IMG/VR virus record: IMGVR_UViG_3300005824_000035
Coordinates: 1 to 34,462 of that record
Direction: 5' to 3' (one strand)
DNA length: 34,462 bases
Source: a virus
Shown in pieces: positions 1 through 7,485 of the stretch. How positions within the stretch are numbered: the first letter of the stretch is position 1; each line of letters begins with the position of its first letter. The notes beneath the pieces were generated by a model. That model was given only the letters and a program-made list of their open reading frames with translations. It did no database searches and was not told where the DNA came from. The translations under genes and the position numbers were made by a program.

Positions 1-507
1 AATAATTTCGGAAAATCTGCGCTTTTTTACGCAGAATCTCCAGGACTTGCAAAAGTTTTAATTAAGTCTGGCGCCGACGTCAACGCAAAAGATCATTTTC
101 GTAAGAGCCTGCTCCACGAAGTGAGAAGAGTGAAAATAGCAAAACTTTTAGTGGACGCGGGATCCGACGTTAACGCAAAAAATCAATATGGCGAAACCCC
201 ACTGCACTATGTTAAATCCGGGGCAATCGCCAAAGTTCTGATAGATGCAGGAGCAGACGTTAATGTTTATGGAAAGGGTGACGGGTCGCAATTTACTCCA
301 CTTCACCACGCCAGAAACGCGGTAATTGCAAAAGTTCTGCTGGAGGCTGGGGCAGACGTTAATGCAAAAAGTGGGAGAGGTAATACTCCCTTGCATAGGG
401 TAAGAAACATTGGGATAGCGCGAGTTTTAGTCGCGGCTGGCGCCGATGTCAACGCAAAAAATGACAAAGGCCGCAAGCCAAATAGATTTAAAAAAGTTTG
501 GAAGTGA
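1..507 (+). CDS. Ankyrin-repeat protein, 5' end missing
   Basis: The frame is open from base 1, so the gene starts outside the window; 168 residues are visible. It consists of about five ankyrin-type repeats, each with a TPLH-like helix start (degenerate in the first two, ALFY and LLHE) and an AGADVNAK-like loop. Spacing is 30 residues in most units and longer in the unit with an extra GKGDGSQ loop. Ankyrin repeats bind proteins; in phages of host-associated bacteria they are often suspected effectors, which is inference here. No enzymatic domain or signal peptide is visible. The C-terminus is short and basic after the last repeat. The gene is followed by a small unknown gene on the same strand. 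It may be the same gene as the one cut by the other window end. Confidence 0.88.
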   Translation, partial: NNFGKSALFYAESPGLAKVLIKSGADVNAKDHFRKSLLHEVRRVKIAKLLVDAGSDVNAKNQYGETPLHYVKSGAIAKVLIDAGADVNVYGKGDGSQFTPLHHARNAVIAKVLLEAGADVNAKSGRGNTPLHRVRNIGIARVLVAAGADVNAKNDKGRKPNRFKKVWK

Positions 508-576
508 ATGACTTTAAAAAACTTAATTTTATTTGTGAACTTCAAGAATTCACTAAACCTTATGGAGGAATTACTC

Positions 577-837
577 ATGGAAACAGAATTAGATTTTTTT
601 TGCGACCCCCAAAAAAAACGCTTTTTAGCCCCGTTCGAAAATGCTACCGACTTCGGGTTGCTCGATACGGATTATGAGAGCGATATGCCCAAGCTGATTG
701 AACTTCTAGAGCTGCCGGGCGTTGACCAAAATTTTCTGGAAGCCTTAAAAGTTTTGTCAGCGATGGGCTTTAGGCTAATATACGAGTCAGGACAAATACG
801 CATGCAAAAATTTCTGGCCACACAAGAAAAAAATTAA
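577..837 (+). CDS. Small protein of unknown function (86 aa)
   Basis: I chose the ATG at 577 because GGAGGA lies six bases upstream, a pattern also seen at the ankyrin genes of this window; the frame is open upstream to 508 but lacks such a site. The protein is acidic in its first half, with DTDYESD near residue 30, and ends in a basic helix. It has no membrane segment and no recognised motif. It lies downstream of an ankyrin gene, probably in the same transcript. Its stop codon overlaps the stop of the convergent decoration-like gene by three bases, leaving no room for a terminator between the two transcription units. Function unknown. Confidence 0.65.
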   Translation: METELDFFCDPQKKRFLAPFENATDFGLLDTDYESDMPKLIELLELPGVDQNFLEALKVLSAMGFRLIYESGQIRMQKFLATQEKN

Positions 838-1448
838 TTCTGATCAGGAGGCAGCACTAAAAACTCCCCACCCTGGGCCGGCGGCAATGTCAGAAAGTCA
901 CCGCCCTGGGAAGGAGGCAAAACCAAGAAATCCTCGATATCCGTTGAAGTTTCATTGCTTGGAATCACTTTAACGTATATTTTAGCATAGCCGGCATCCG
1001 AAGGCAATTCGACAATTTTGGCAAATCCAAACCTATACCCAGGAATGGAGGTAGTTCCCTCAGGAGCAAGGACAACACTGCCATCGCTAACGCTTATCCA
1101 TAGCTCATCTCCCTGAGTCGCGGCTGTTGGAACAAGCGCATACATGAAGCCTTCAGACATTATCTGTCCCGATGTCCCGTTGGGTAAAAACAGAGAAGGA
1201 GCGATACCGCCGCTTGCATAATCAAAATTTGCATAAGAATCGATGGAAGAAAGGTACCCAGCAAAAGCGTAATCGGTTGTGCCGCCCGCTTGCACAATTC
1301 CATTTTCAAGAAACGAGAACCCTCTAGAAATTTGATTATTTTCTTGTTCCGCGCTATTGAGTGCGAAAGCTTTGATCACTTTTGGGAAATTGCCGAGCTG
1401 CCCGATTAGCGCAGTCCCCTGAAATTGACTGATGATTTTTTGTCCCAT
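834..1448 (-). CDS. Capsid decoration (cement)-like protein, tail-locus paralogue
   Basis: This 204-residue protein is a clear paralogue of the protein encoded at 27153-27698, just before the major capsid protein. Both start MGQKII.QFQG and share R/GFSF, PFAGYL/AFAGYL and a conserved block APSL.LPNGTSGQIM. The other copy sits where phage head decoration or cement proteins are encoded, so the family role is probably capsid surface binding; that is inferred from position. This copy instead is the last gene of the tail operon, after the tail fibre. It has an added C-terminus of three 11-residue repeats (F-L-x-LPP-x-QGG-D/E). It lacks a good ribosome binding site: the ATG follows a run of A. Confidence 0.72.
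   Translation of the reverse strand: MGQKIISQFQGTALIGQLGNFPKVIKAFALNSAEQENNQISRGFSFLENGIVQAGGTTDYAFAGYLSSIDSYANFDYASGGIAPSLFLPNGTSGQIMSEGFMYALVPTAATQGDELWISVSDGSVVLAPEGTTSIPGYRFGFAKIVELPSDAGYAKIYVKVIPSNETSTDIEDFLVLPPSQGGDFLTLPPAQGGEFLVLPPDQN
837..929 (-). repeat. Three 33-bp tandem repeats coding FLxLPPxQGG(D/E)
   Basis: The C-terminal 31 residues of the decoration-like protein are two full copies and one partial copy of an 11-residue unit: FLVLPPSQGGD, FLTLPPAQGGE, FLVLPPDQN. The unit is absent from the paralogue at 27153-27698. The pattern looks like a linear proline/glycine-rich tail, possibly a binding peptide displayed on the virion. Confidence 0.85.
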
Positions 1449-1459
1449 TTTTTTTTAGC

Positions 1460-2713
1460 CTAAAATAGTTTGGTAATTTGCGCGATTGTTGGAAAATTAG
1501 TTGTTGTAGTAACGCCGTAGTTCGCGGTTATCGTGATAGTAGCGCTCCCGGAGTTGGTTACGACTCCAAAGAAAACTGGAGTCATCTGGTCACCGGCATT
1601 GAAAAAAATAATCTGCGACAGAGTCAGAGATCCTGCTGTCGTTCCTGGGGAGTTTGCGAAAAAGTTAGCGGCCCCAAAAACCGAGGGAGACGCATAATTA
1701 GTTGAGTAAGGCGGATATCCCTCATAATCTCTCAAAAGCATTAAGGAGTGCTCAGAGTTGGTCGACCCGCCTTGAAAGACGCTAAAATTTACACGAATGG
1801 TCACGGCGTATAATCCTTCTTTGCTAATTGTAAATCTCTTTTCATCAACATCCCAAATAGCGTAATCATCGTTGACAATATTTGTAAAATTAGGAATCTG
1901 GGGGTTATATGCCGTGGTCACTCCCCAAGTTTGTGTTGAGCCTTGCGGGAGAGTAACGTAGGTTCGCCCAGGATTTGTAGGCCTTTGCTTTTGAATCCTG
2001 ACATAAAAACTTGACGTTGAAAGCGCATAACCTACACCAACGGTATTATTTATATTTTTCGGTTCTGCTGTGAAAGCTTGGCCCTCCGTTCCGACGTCTG
2101 CCGTTAAAAAATACTGGGCGCCCGATGTAAGCCCCGTCGACCCGGTCCATATTCCGCTTGTTAAAATTCTTCTATTTAACACATCCGCGACGCCGACGCA
2201 ATTCGCAAATTGTGTCCCGTTTGCGACTGCTTGCTGGTAAGTGGAGTTTGTAGGATTAAAAGCGACAAACTGCCCACTAACGACCGTGGACTTAAACGTA
2301 ACCCCAGAAATCCATTGCGCTGTGTCCAGAATTTCTGACATGGGGAACCAATTTGCCGCGTCGGTTGGGACAGCAGAATTGGAATTGACCAGAGACTGGT
2401 ATGGTTTCGGGCCTGACCCCGTATCATAATTAACTATTGTGCCCTTTAGATACGGGTAATTCATTGCATCGTTTTGCGACGGGTCAATCCACTGCGGATA
2501 ATTATAAATTTGCCAATACTGCAAATTCTCGGTTATGTCTTCGCCGAGTTGGTTGAAGGCCTCACGAGCAACGGGGAACCCTCCATCCTGCTGGGAGTAA
2601 GCAGCGGTCCACCCGGTTTGGTATGAGATTTTGGCATCCGCCTGCGCATCGTTCGGAACGTCCGTTTTGTCACCGTCTGTGGAGAAAGGAATTTTGAAAA
2701 ATTTGTTAGCCAT
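1460..2713 (-). CDS. Tail fibre protein
   Basis: The 417-residue product begins MANKFFKIPFSTDGDKTDVP and then has ISYQTGWTAAYSQ, a start well known in tail fibre and collar proteins of many phages. The middle is rich in S, T, N and G with beta-type alternation, and the C-terminus (ITITANYGVTTTTNFPTIAQI) resembles the terminal head of a fibre. It would bind the host surface. I start at the ATG at 2713 with GGTGA seven bases upstream; an in-frame TTG at 2725 would add four residues. The start lies one base after the stop of the DUF2612 gene, as expected for the end of the baseplate operon. Confidence 0.82.
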   Translation of the reverse strand: MANKFFKIPFSTDGDKTDVPNDAQADAKISYQTGWTAAYSQQDGGFPVAREAFNQLGEDITENLQYWQIYNYPQWIDPSQNDAMNYPYLKGTIVNYDTGSGPKPYQSLVNSNSAVPTDAANWFPMSEILDTAQWISGVTFKSTVVSGQFVAFNPTNSTYQQAVANGTQFANCVGVADVLNRRILTSGIWTGSTGLTSGAQYFLTADVGTEGQAFTAEPKNINNTVGVGYALSTSSFYVRIQKQRPTNPGRTYVTLPQGSTQTWGVTTAYNPQIPNFTNIVNDDYAIWDVDEKRFTISKEGLYAVTIRVNFSVFQGGSTNSEHSLMLLRDYEGYPPYSTNYASPSVFGAANFFANSPGTTAGSLTLSQIIFFNAGDQMTPVFFGVVTNSGSATITITANYGVTTTTNFPTIAQITKLF

Positions 2714-2714
2714 G

Positions 2715-3380
2715 CTAGTCACCAAAAAAACCGTTATCGAAATTTTGCGGATTGTCCAAATTAAAAGTACTGGTATTCAATATTTGAAAATTAATTTTAA
2801 CACAAGTGTCCCGTGGCAATAAGTCGTAAGTCCGCAAAGCATTCAGCATTTGCACGGACACCGGATATTTGAAAATGTAGGTTATTGTCAAATTTATCGG
2901 AACTTGCGACATCGCGTTGTCAAATAAAAAAACAGATTTTGCCCCGTATGGCGAAAAAACAAAATTTAAAAATTCATTAGTCTGGGGCAAAGCTCCGTTA
3001 CAATTTAGCTTATAATACCGCAACTGCAGAGCTATTCTGAGCTCTTGTACGCTCAACGTTATTGACCCCGCATTGGGGTCAAAATAGCCATTATCAAAAT
3101 TATAGGGATTGTCAAATCTAAAAATAAACTCATTTTCTGTGGTGTCAATTAAATTTGGCATGCCCAAAATAATCGCCCAAACGGCGAGCCCAAACGCGTT
3201 TGCAGTGGTCAAATTTAAAACGTCAGTATACCAGTTTTGCCAGAAATCTGTATAGTTTTCCTGAATCCATGTAAATTGCTCGCCTACCCATGCATTAAAT
3301 TTTTCAGATTGACCATTCCTCCATTGCAAGACTTGTCTTGGGTCAAAATTAAAATTAATTTCAGGGGTCGCAGTTGTCAT
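2715..3380 (-). CDS. DUF2612-family baseplate protein
   Basis: The product is 221 residues and resembles DUF2612 phage proteins: a Trp-rich N-terminal region, an L/YYKLNCNG...NEFLNFVF segment near residues 121-142, and a TYDLLPR motif near 185-190. In other myophages the family lies directly after gpJ and before the fibre, and is thought to link the baseplate wedge to the fibres (Mu gp48 or tail protein I analogue). An oddity is an internal repeat: DNPYNFDNGYF at 90-100 recurs as DNPQNFDNGFF at 209-219, the second copy being a C-terminal extension. The gene starts five bases after gpJ. Confidence 0.75.
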   Translation of the reverse strand: MTTATPEINFNFDPRQVLQWRNGQSEKFNAWVGEQFTWIQENYTDFWQNWYTDVLNLTTANAFGLAVWAIILGMPNLIDTTENEFIFRFDNPYNFDNGYFDPNAGSITLSVQELRIALQLRYYKLNCNGALPQTNEFLNFVFSPYGAKSVFLFDNAMSQVPINLTITYIFKYPVSVQMLNALRTYDLLPRDTCVKINFQILNTSTFNLDNPQNFDNGFFGD

Positions 3381-3385
3381 TTTTT

Positions 3386-4603
3386 TTAGCTCAATATCTG
3401 AACGTTAATCCCCGCCGCGCTAACCACCGGTATTTGGTTTTCGTCTATTGGCAAAATGGCAGAAGTGTAAATTCCATCAGAGGAATAAGCGCACTCCAGC
3501 GAAACTAAGTCTAAAAAGGGCACCTGACAAGTCACCGCCCCAGCAATCACGAATGGTACAACTTCGGTTCCGACCCCCCAACCGGCGTAGTTGGGCGCAC
3601 CCCCTGCCACATAATTTAAAATTGCGTTTGTGATCGCCGTTACGGGGTCGGCGACAGAAGCGCTATTTTTTATAGTAACCTTGATCAACATCGGTACGGC
3701 GACTGCCCTATCAAACTTAATAATATAAGTGATATCATTGGCGGTGTCCAAAATTGGCACTTCTATGCTGCCTGTGAAGCCACTCCCAGGACCTTTTGTA
3801 TTGTATAAGATTTGCGCAACTCCTTCATCTGTCGCTGAACCGATGACACACGACCAAGTTGTTTTTGCTAAAACCGTAATGCCTGGGTAGGTTTGGTCGA
3901 CGTTTTCACTGTTTTCTATTGTTTTGGAGCTCAAAATTGTCGGAAAATTATTAAGAGCGGCGGTCATGGAGAAAATGCTGTTTTTTGACATTAAGCCTAA
4001 AGTTTTATTGCGTTTTACGCGAAACTCCTCATCCGTTTGAATTGCGTTTCCCGCAACCCCCGCTGCCGGATTGGTGACGGTCGCCCACCCAGGAATCTGA
4101 GATGCGCTTGGGATGATATTTATTGTGTTGATTAATACCGGAACTGGCCCCGCAAGCTGAGCAATTCCGGTCACGGTAGCGCTGCCATTTGAATCAATTG
4201 TTACGGTGGATGCCGTTAAAAAAATATCGTTATTAGTAGACTCGATTTGAGTCCCTATTGGAATAATTGTTGCGGCTTGCCCACTTAATTGCAGAATCGC
4301 TGTCGAAAATGTACCGGAATCTCTGAAAATTCCCATCAGGGCACCTATAGCATCCAGTTGAACGCCTATAGCTAGATTCGGGTTAAACGCGTTGGCGGTT
4401 GCAGCGGAGTTGGCGATAGACTGAGAGTAAAGCAACGTTAATATATCTATTATTTTACCTTGTGTCGTGTCCGATGTGACAACCAGCGACGGCCCGAAAA
4501 CAGAAGGGCTTTGGAACTGAGCCGATACCTCAGACCTTATATTCGAGGTATCCGGCACAATGGTTCCGGTTGCGTCGTCATATTCAAAGTTTGAACTTGT
4601 CAT
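3386..4603 (-). CDS. Baseplate J-like protein (wedge)
   Basis: This 405-residue protein matches the baseplate J family (P2 gpJ, Mu gp47). It has the early TQGKIIDILTLLY segment, the LDAIGALMGIFR motif near 80, and the later block on AG.AGN.IQTDEEFR.KRNKTL. In the family, these proteins form the baseplate wedge that triggers sheath contraction. Its ATG overlaps the TGA stop of the upstream gp46-like gene by four bases (ATGA), so the two are probably translationally coupled. Start and length fit the family. Confidence 0.88.
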   Translation of the reverse strand: MTSSNFEYDDATGTIVPDTSNIRSEVSAQFQSPSVFGPSLVVTSDTTQGKIIDILTLLYSQSIANSAATANAFNPNLAIGVQLDAIGALMGIFRDSGTFSTAILQLSGQAATIIPIGTQIESTNNDIFLTASTVTIDSNGSATVTGIAQLAGPVPVLINTINIIPSASQIPGWATVTNPAAGVAGNAIQTDEEFRVKRNKTLGLMSKNSIFSMTAALNNFPTILSSKTIENSENVDQTYPGITVLAKTTWSCVIGSATDEGVAQILYNTKGPGSGFTGSIEVPILDTANDITYIIKFDRAVAVPMLIKVTIKNSASVADPVTAITNAILNYVAGGAPNYAGWGVGTEVVPFVIAGAVTCQVPFLDLVSLECAYSSDGIYTSAILPIDENQIPVVSAAGINVQILS

Positions 4604-4959
4604 GAATTTTCAGTGTTAATGGTTAAGATTCCGTAAGCAGTTTGGATGACCGCAACGAAAATCAGAACTTGTCTTATGAGTTTGGATTCGACCGTCGTAA
4701 CCGCCGTAACATCCTGAATTTGCCAAAGAACACTTGAAATCAGTGAGTTAATCTGCGATAAGTTCGGCGGCGTTGTGTTAAAAATCAAATCAAAGTCAAG
4801 GCCATAATCTGCACTTAATTCCAGTTCTCCCTTTCGAGTTTGCAAGCCGGACTTGCAAATTGTGCCAACCGCCTCTGCCGAATCCTCAAGTAAGAGCAAA
4901 TTACCCAAATCGTCAAGAACCCAGTCATTGTTTTCGTCTTCACCCAGAGTCTTTAGCAT
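4600..4959 (-). CDS. Baseplate wedge protein, gp46/gp25-like
   Basis: The 119-residue protein has the size and pattern of Mu gp46/P2 gpW/T4 gp25 relatives: an N-terminal strand-rich part, a ETRKGE-like segment (here LQTRKGELELSADYGLDF, residues about 41-58) and a C-terminal helix with I..VLWQIQDV. In the family, this small wedge protein clamps gpJ and joins the baseplate to the sheath. It is encoded between the spike and gpJ, the standard place. No clear ribosome binding site is seen before the ATG, which follows the stop of the spike gene by two bases. Confidence 0.75.
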   Translation of the reverse strand: MLKTLGEDENNDWVLDDLGNLLLLEDSAEAVGTICKSGLQTRKGELELSADYGLDFDLIFNTTPPNLSQINSLISSVLWQIQDVTAVTTVESKLIRQVLIFVAVIQTAYGILTINTENS

Positions 4960-4961
4960 TT

Positions 4962-5621
4962 TTAGGGAGGAGTGTTTGGGGTTATTGAGCCACCAGCAGT
5001 GATATTTTGGGAAACGGCCAGATCTCCCTCAACCAAAACCCTGTCGCTTGTAGTGATTTTTATTTCTCCGCTTGAAGAAATATTGATAGACCCCTGGGTT
5101 AAAGTAACCGTAGTGTCAGAGGTTTTTATCAAAACCTCCGAAGAGGATAACATAATTCCAGTTTCCGCGCCAGGCGTTTGCAATACAGCACCCTCGCCAG
5201 AAAAATCAACACCTAGCAGCGCTATTGGTAAAAAAAATGAATTTGAAAAGTTTTTTATTACAAAGTTAGCGGGGGTGCTCTGCTTCCCATTTTTCAAAAA
5301 ATTAGAAATATCGCGATCGCAAGCCAGCAAAAGACCGACGTCTCCGGGCTCAATTTTAAAATCTAAGGCAATGGCGCTGCTGCCAATCCTGGCCACGGGG
5401 ACCCGTACCAAAGGCGCCCTGCTCTTTGTTTCATTATTCGTCAAAATATAATCTATTGCGGGCTGCACTTGAACATAGGAAGGGTTGCCAGCCTCAAAAG
5501 AAACCACGACGGCGGGCAGAATTGTATCGATTCTAGAGAAGTTTTTCAAAAAAACATGCTTTAGAAGCCCGGTCAGGGTACCCGAGCTGGCTGGGTCGCG
5601 CGAGGGCGTTATTTTTGTCAT
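4962..5621 (-). CDS. Baseplate spike protein, Gp138-like
   Basis: I place the start at the ATG at 5621 (219 residues, MTKITPSRDP), which avoids a long overlap with the hub gene; the frame is open to 5678. The N-terminal part, from RDPASSG through a DTILPAVV..F strand and a VQPAIDYIL segment, fits the Gp138 OB-fold domain of phage spikes. The C-terminal third is a repetitive strand series (EVLIKTSDTTVTL, SINISSSGEIKI), as expected for a three-stranded beta-helix needle. The protein would form the membrane-piercing tip bound to the hub. It lies between hub and gp46-like genes. No iron-binding HxH tip motif is visible. Confidence 0.75.
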   Translation of the reverse strand: MTKITPSRDPASSGTLTGLLKHVFLKNFSRIDTILPAVVVSFEAGNPSYVQVQPAIDYILTNNETKSRAPLVRVPVARIGSSAIALDFKIEPGDVGLLLACDRDISNFLKNGKQSTPANFVIKNFSNSFFLPIALLGVDFSGEGAVLQTPGAETGIMLSSSEVLIKTSDTTVTLTQGSINISSSGEIKITTSDRVLVEGDLAVSQNITAGGSITPNTPP

Positions 5622-5625
5622 TTTT

Positions 5626-6543
5626 TTAATTTTTTTTGTAAGGAATGCATTCTGCCGTGTAAGAAAAATCATCTCCACGACTCGAAATATTAAAATATAA
5701 TTTATAAATAATATAACTACCGTTGAATTCTTTGAAAAGTGAGCTTTTTATTTCCAGCTCTCCCCCCACGCGCGTTGTTGCATCTATGAAAAATTTAACC
5801 AATACCCCGTGTTCTGTGCGCTCAATTTGGCCGATCATGCCCGTTTTTTCACTTAACACGCGCTTAACCCCTTTTACCGGCGCAAGTTTGTTTTTTATTA
5901 CAAGGTTATCATCATCAACAAAAGCATTGATATTTGCGAGTTTGCCGATATGCTCAACTTCATCGAGCGCACCCCCGTTGTAATTATAATTGGGGACGGG
6001 AATATTATTCGTTTCAAACCTAAGATTTAAATTTAAATTTTTTGCAGCTTGTCCGCAGATTTCTGACAGTTGCTGCGAAGGTGGGCTGGATATGTTGGCT
6101 ATTTGTAAATTGGCATCAGACTTTGTTAATGTTTTGAACGAGCATACAACGTCTGGGGGTTGGGAGAAACTCAACATCTGAAACTCTCCCTTGTAAATTA
6201 AAGAAACGCCTTGTGTTGGGGTTCCTGCTTCGATGTAAAATATTTTTTTAGCAGTGCTCTCACTGAACGGAGAGAATTGCGAGCACAGAAAGTTGCGAGT
6301 ATTGTCATTCAGATTTGCTATTTCTACTTGACATTCATTTTTTATTGGGCTTGCGTATTTTGTGCCCCGCGCGCGTATCCAAATATCTTTAACGTTCCCA
6401 TAATTGAAGATTTGCGGGGTCGTTGCTTTGGGGTTTGACTCGTACGTTTTTTTAACTCCAGCAATCTCGAAAGTAACCTTAACGATTACGGGGTCAAGCG
6501 CGACGGGCGATCTTCCTGATATAATATTCTGAAGTTGTGACAT
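5626..6543 (-). CDS. Baseplate hub protein (gpD/gp27/gp44-like)
   Basis: The 305-residue protein lies between the plug and the spike genes, the standard place of the hub. It has a beta-rich first half with a GNVKDIWIRARG segment, a middle SQQLSEICGQAAKNLNL region typical of hub proteins of the gp27/gpD type, and a KNKLAPVKG.....SEKTGMIGQ segment that resembles the region where hub domains repeat. Hub trimers connect the tube to the spike. Assignment rests on pattern and order, not on catalytic residues; it has none. Its stop lies four bases before the spike start. Confidence 0.7.
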   Translation of the reverse strand: MSQLQNIISGRSPVALDPVIVKVTFEIAGVKKTYESNPKATTPQIFNYGNVKDIWIRARGTKYASPIKNECQVEIANLNDNTRNFLCSQFSPFSESTAKKIFYIEAGTPTQGVSLIYKGEFQMLSFSQPPDVVCSFKTLTKSDANLQIANISSPPSQQLSEICGQAAKNLNLNLRFETNNIPVPNYNYNGGALDEVEHIGKLANINAFVDDDNLVIKNKLAPVKGVKRVLSEKTGMIGQIERTEHGVLVKFFIDATTRVGGELEIKSSLFKEFNGSYIIYKLYFNISSRGDDFSYTAECIPYKKN

Positions 6544-6546
6544 GAG

Positions 6547-6891
6547 CTACTCAAAGTAGTTAATTGAATTTTTAGAATCTTCGATTGCCTGCGTCTCCGC
6601 AACAGTGAAGTAGCTTAAAAACTGAGTCTGTCCAAACAACGTATAGTTCGGATATAGCCCGCTGGGGCACGAGAACGCAAAATTTCCGTACACCCCCCAT
6701 AGATATGGGTACGGAATGAGCAGTGTGTTGGGGGGTGCAACCTGGCCACTTATTATTTGAGTCCCGTCTGCAGAAATTGATATTAAGGTGAGATTTGCCG
6801 CAAAAATTACGGCCAAATCAAAAAAAAAATCTCCAAAATTAAAACTTAGCTCTTGGCGTGGCAAGTTTTGTAAATTTATCAAACTAGACAT
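6547..6891 (-). CDS. Baseplate plug-like protein
   Basis: This 114-residue protein begins MSSLINLQNLPRQELSFNF and ends in a helix with TVAETQAIEDS. It is predicted to be strand-rich (FDLAVIFAANLTLISISADG). Short proteins of this pattern lie between the Dit-like and hub genes in small myophages and were named the baseplate plug in cyanophage Pam3; I recall this from the family and could not check it. It is three bases upstream of the hub start. No membrane segment. Confidence 0.6.
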   Translation of the reverse strand: MSSLINLQNLPRQELSFNFGDFFFDLAVIFAANLTLISISADGTQIISGQVAPPNTLLIPYPYLWGVYGNFAFSCPSGLYPNYTLFGQTQFLSYFTVAETQAIEDSKNSINYFE

Positions 6892-6900
6892 ACGTTAGTC

Positions 6901-7485
6901 CTAATTAAAAAGAGGAGATTTGCCTTGTGCCCAATCGAGAAAGTGACTGTTTTCGCTGGGCTGCACGGTGCCGCGCTCAACGGTTTTTTGATCTTTAGGC
7001 TTGGACGGCTTGTAATTTTTCTGATCAGAATCTTCAAAAAGTGCTTCATAAGTGATAATTTCTCTCAAAATCACCCTAGCTACTAAGGTTTTGGCTTTTT
7101 GGTTGTCGCCCACTACAGATATTTCCTTTATCCGCATATTAAAATACAAAGACGCGAGATTCTGCAAGATTAGATTTTGCGAGATTGTGAAAGCGTACAC
7201 GAGTTGTTGGTAGAGAGCTATGTAAAACTCTCCCGTGAAGGTCGCAATTAATTCAATTTCAATGGGCATTCTTATAATATTAAAATTGACGTTGGTCCCG
7301 CTCTCCACTGGCTTTGTCGGCATTCTCGACTCCAGTTTATCTCGGGAGGCGGTAAAAAATGCTCCCAAAAACAGCGGAATAAAATTCTCCGTGTAGAGCT
7401 GAATCGCATCCAGGGATGCTCCAGACAGCGCTCCTTCTGCCAAACTTATCAGGCCTTCGGTTATTTCAATCGGGCTAATTGTCAT
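6901..7485 (-). CDS. Dit-like baseplate/tail protein
   Basis: The 194-residue protein has a pattern found in Dit-like proteins of contractile phages: a hydrophobic N-terminal region, a RMPIEIELIATFTG.FY strand pair near residues 70-90, and an ILREIITYEALF strand near 140-152. The C-terminal 35 residues are polar and probably disordered (KPSKPKDQK). Such proteins form the ring that joins tube and hub. The ATG overlaps the tape measure stop (ATGA), showing translational coupling with it. Assignment rests mainly on order between tape measure and plug. Confidence 0.62.
   Translation of the reverse strand: MTISPIEITEGLISLAEGALSGASLDAIQLYTENFIPLFLGAFFTASRDKLESRMPTKPVESGTNVNFNIIRMPIEIELIATFTGEFYIALYQQLVYAFTISQNLILQNLASLYFNMRIKEISVVGDNQKAKTLVARVILREIITYEALFEDSDQKNYKPSKPKDQKTVERGTVQPSENSHFLDWAQGKSPLFN

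Noticed and set aside
4972-5451. 159-codon plus-strand frame
   Set aside because: Antisense to the spike gene, which has clear family features.
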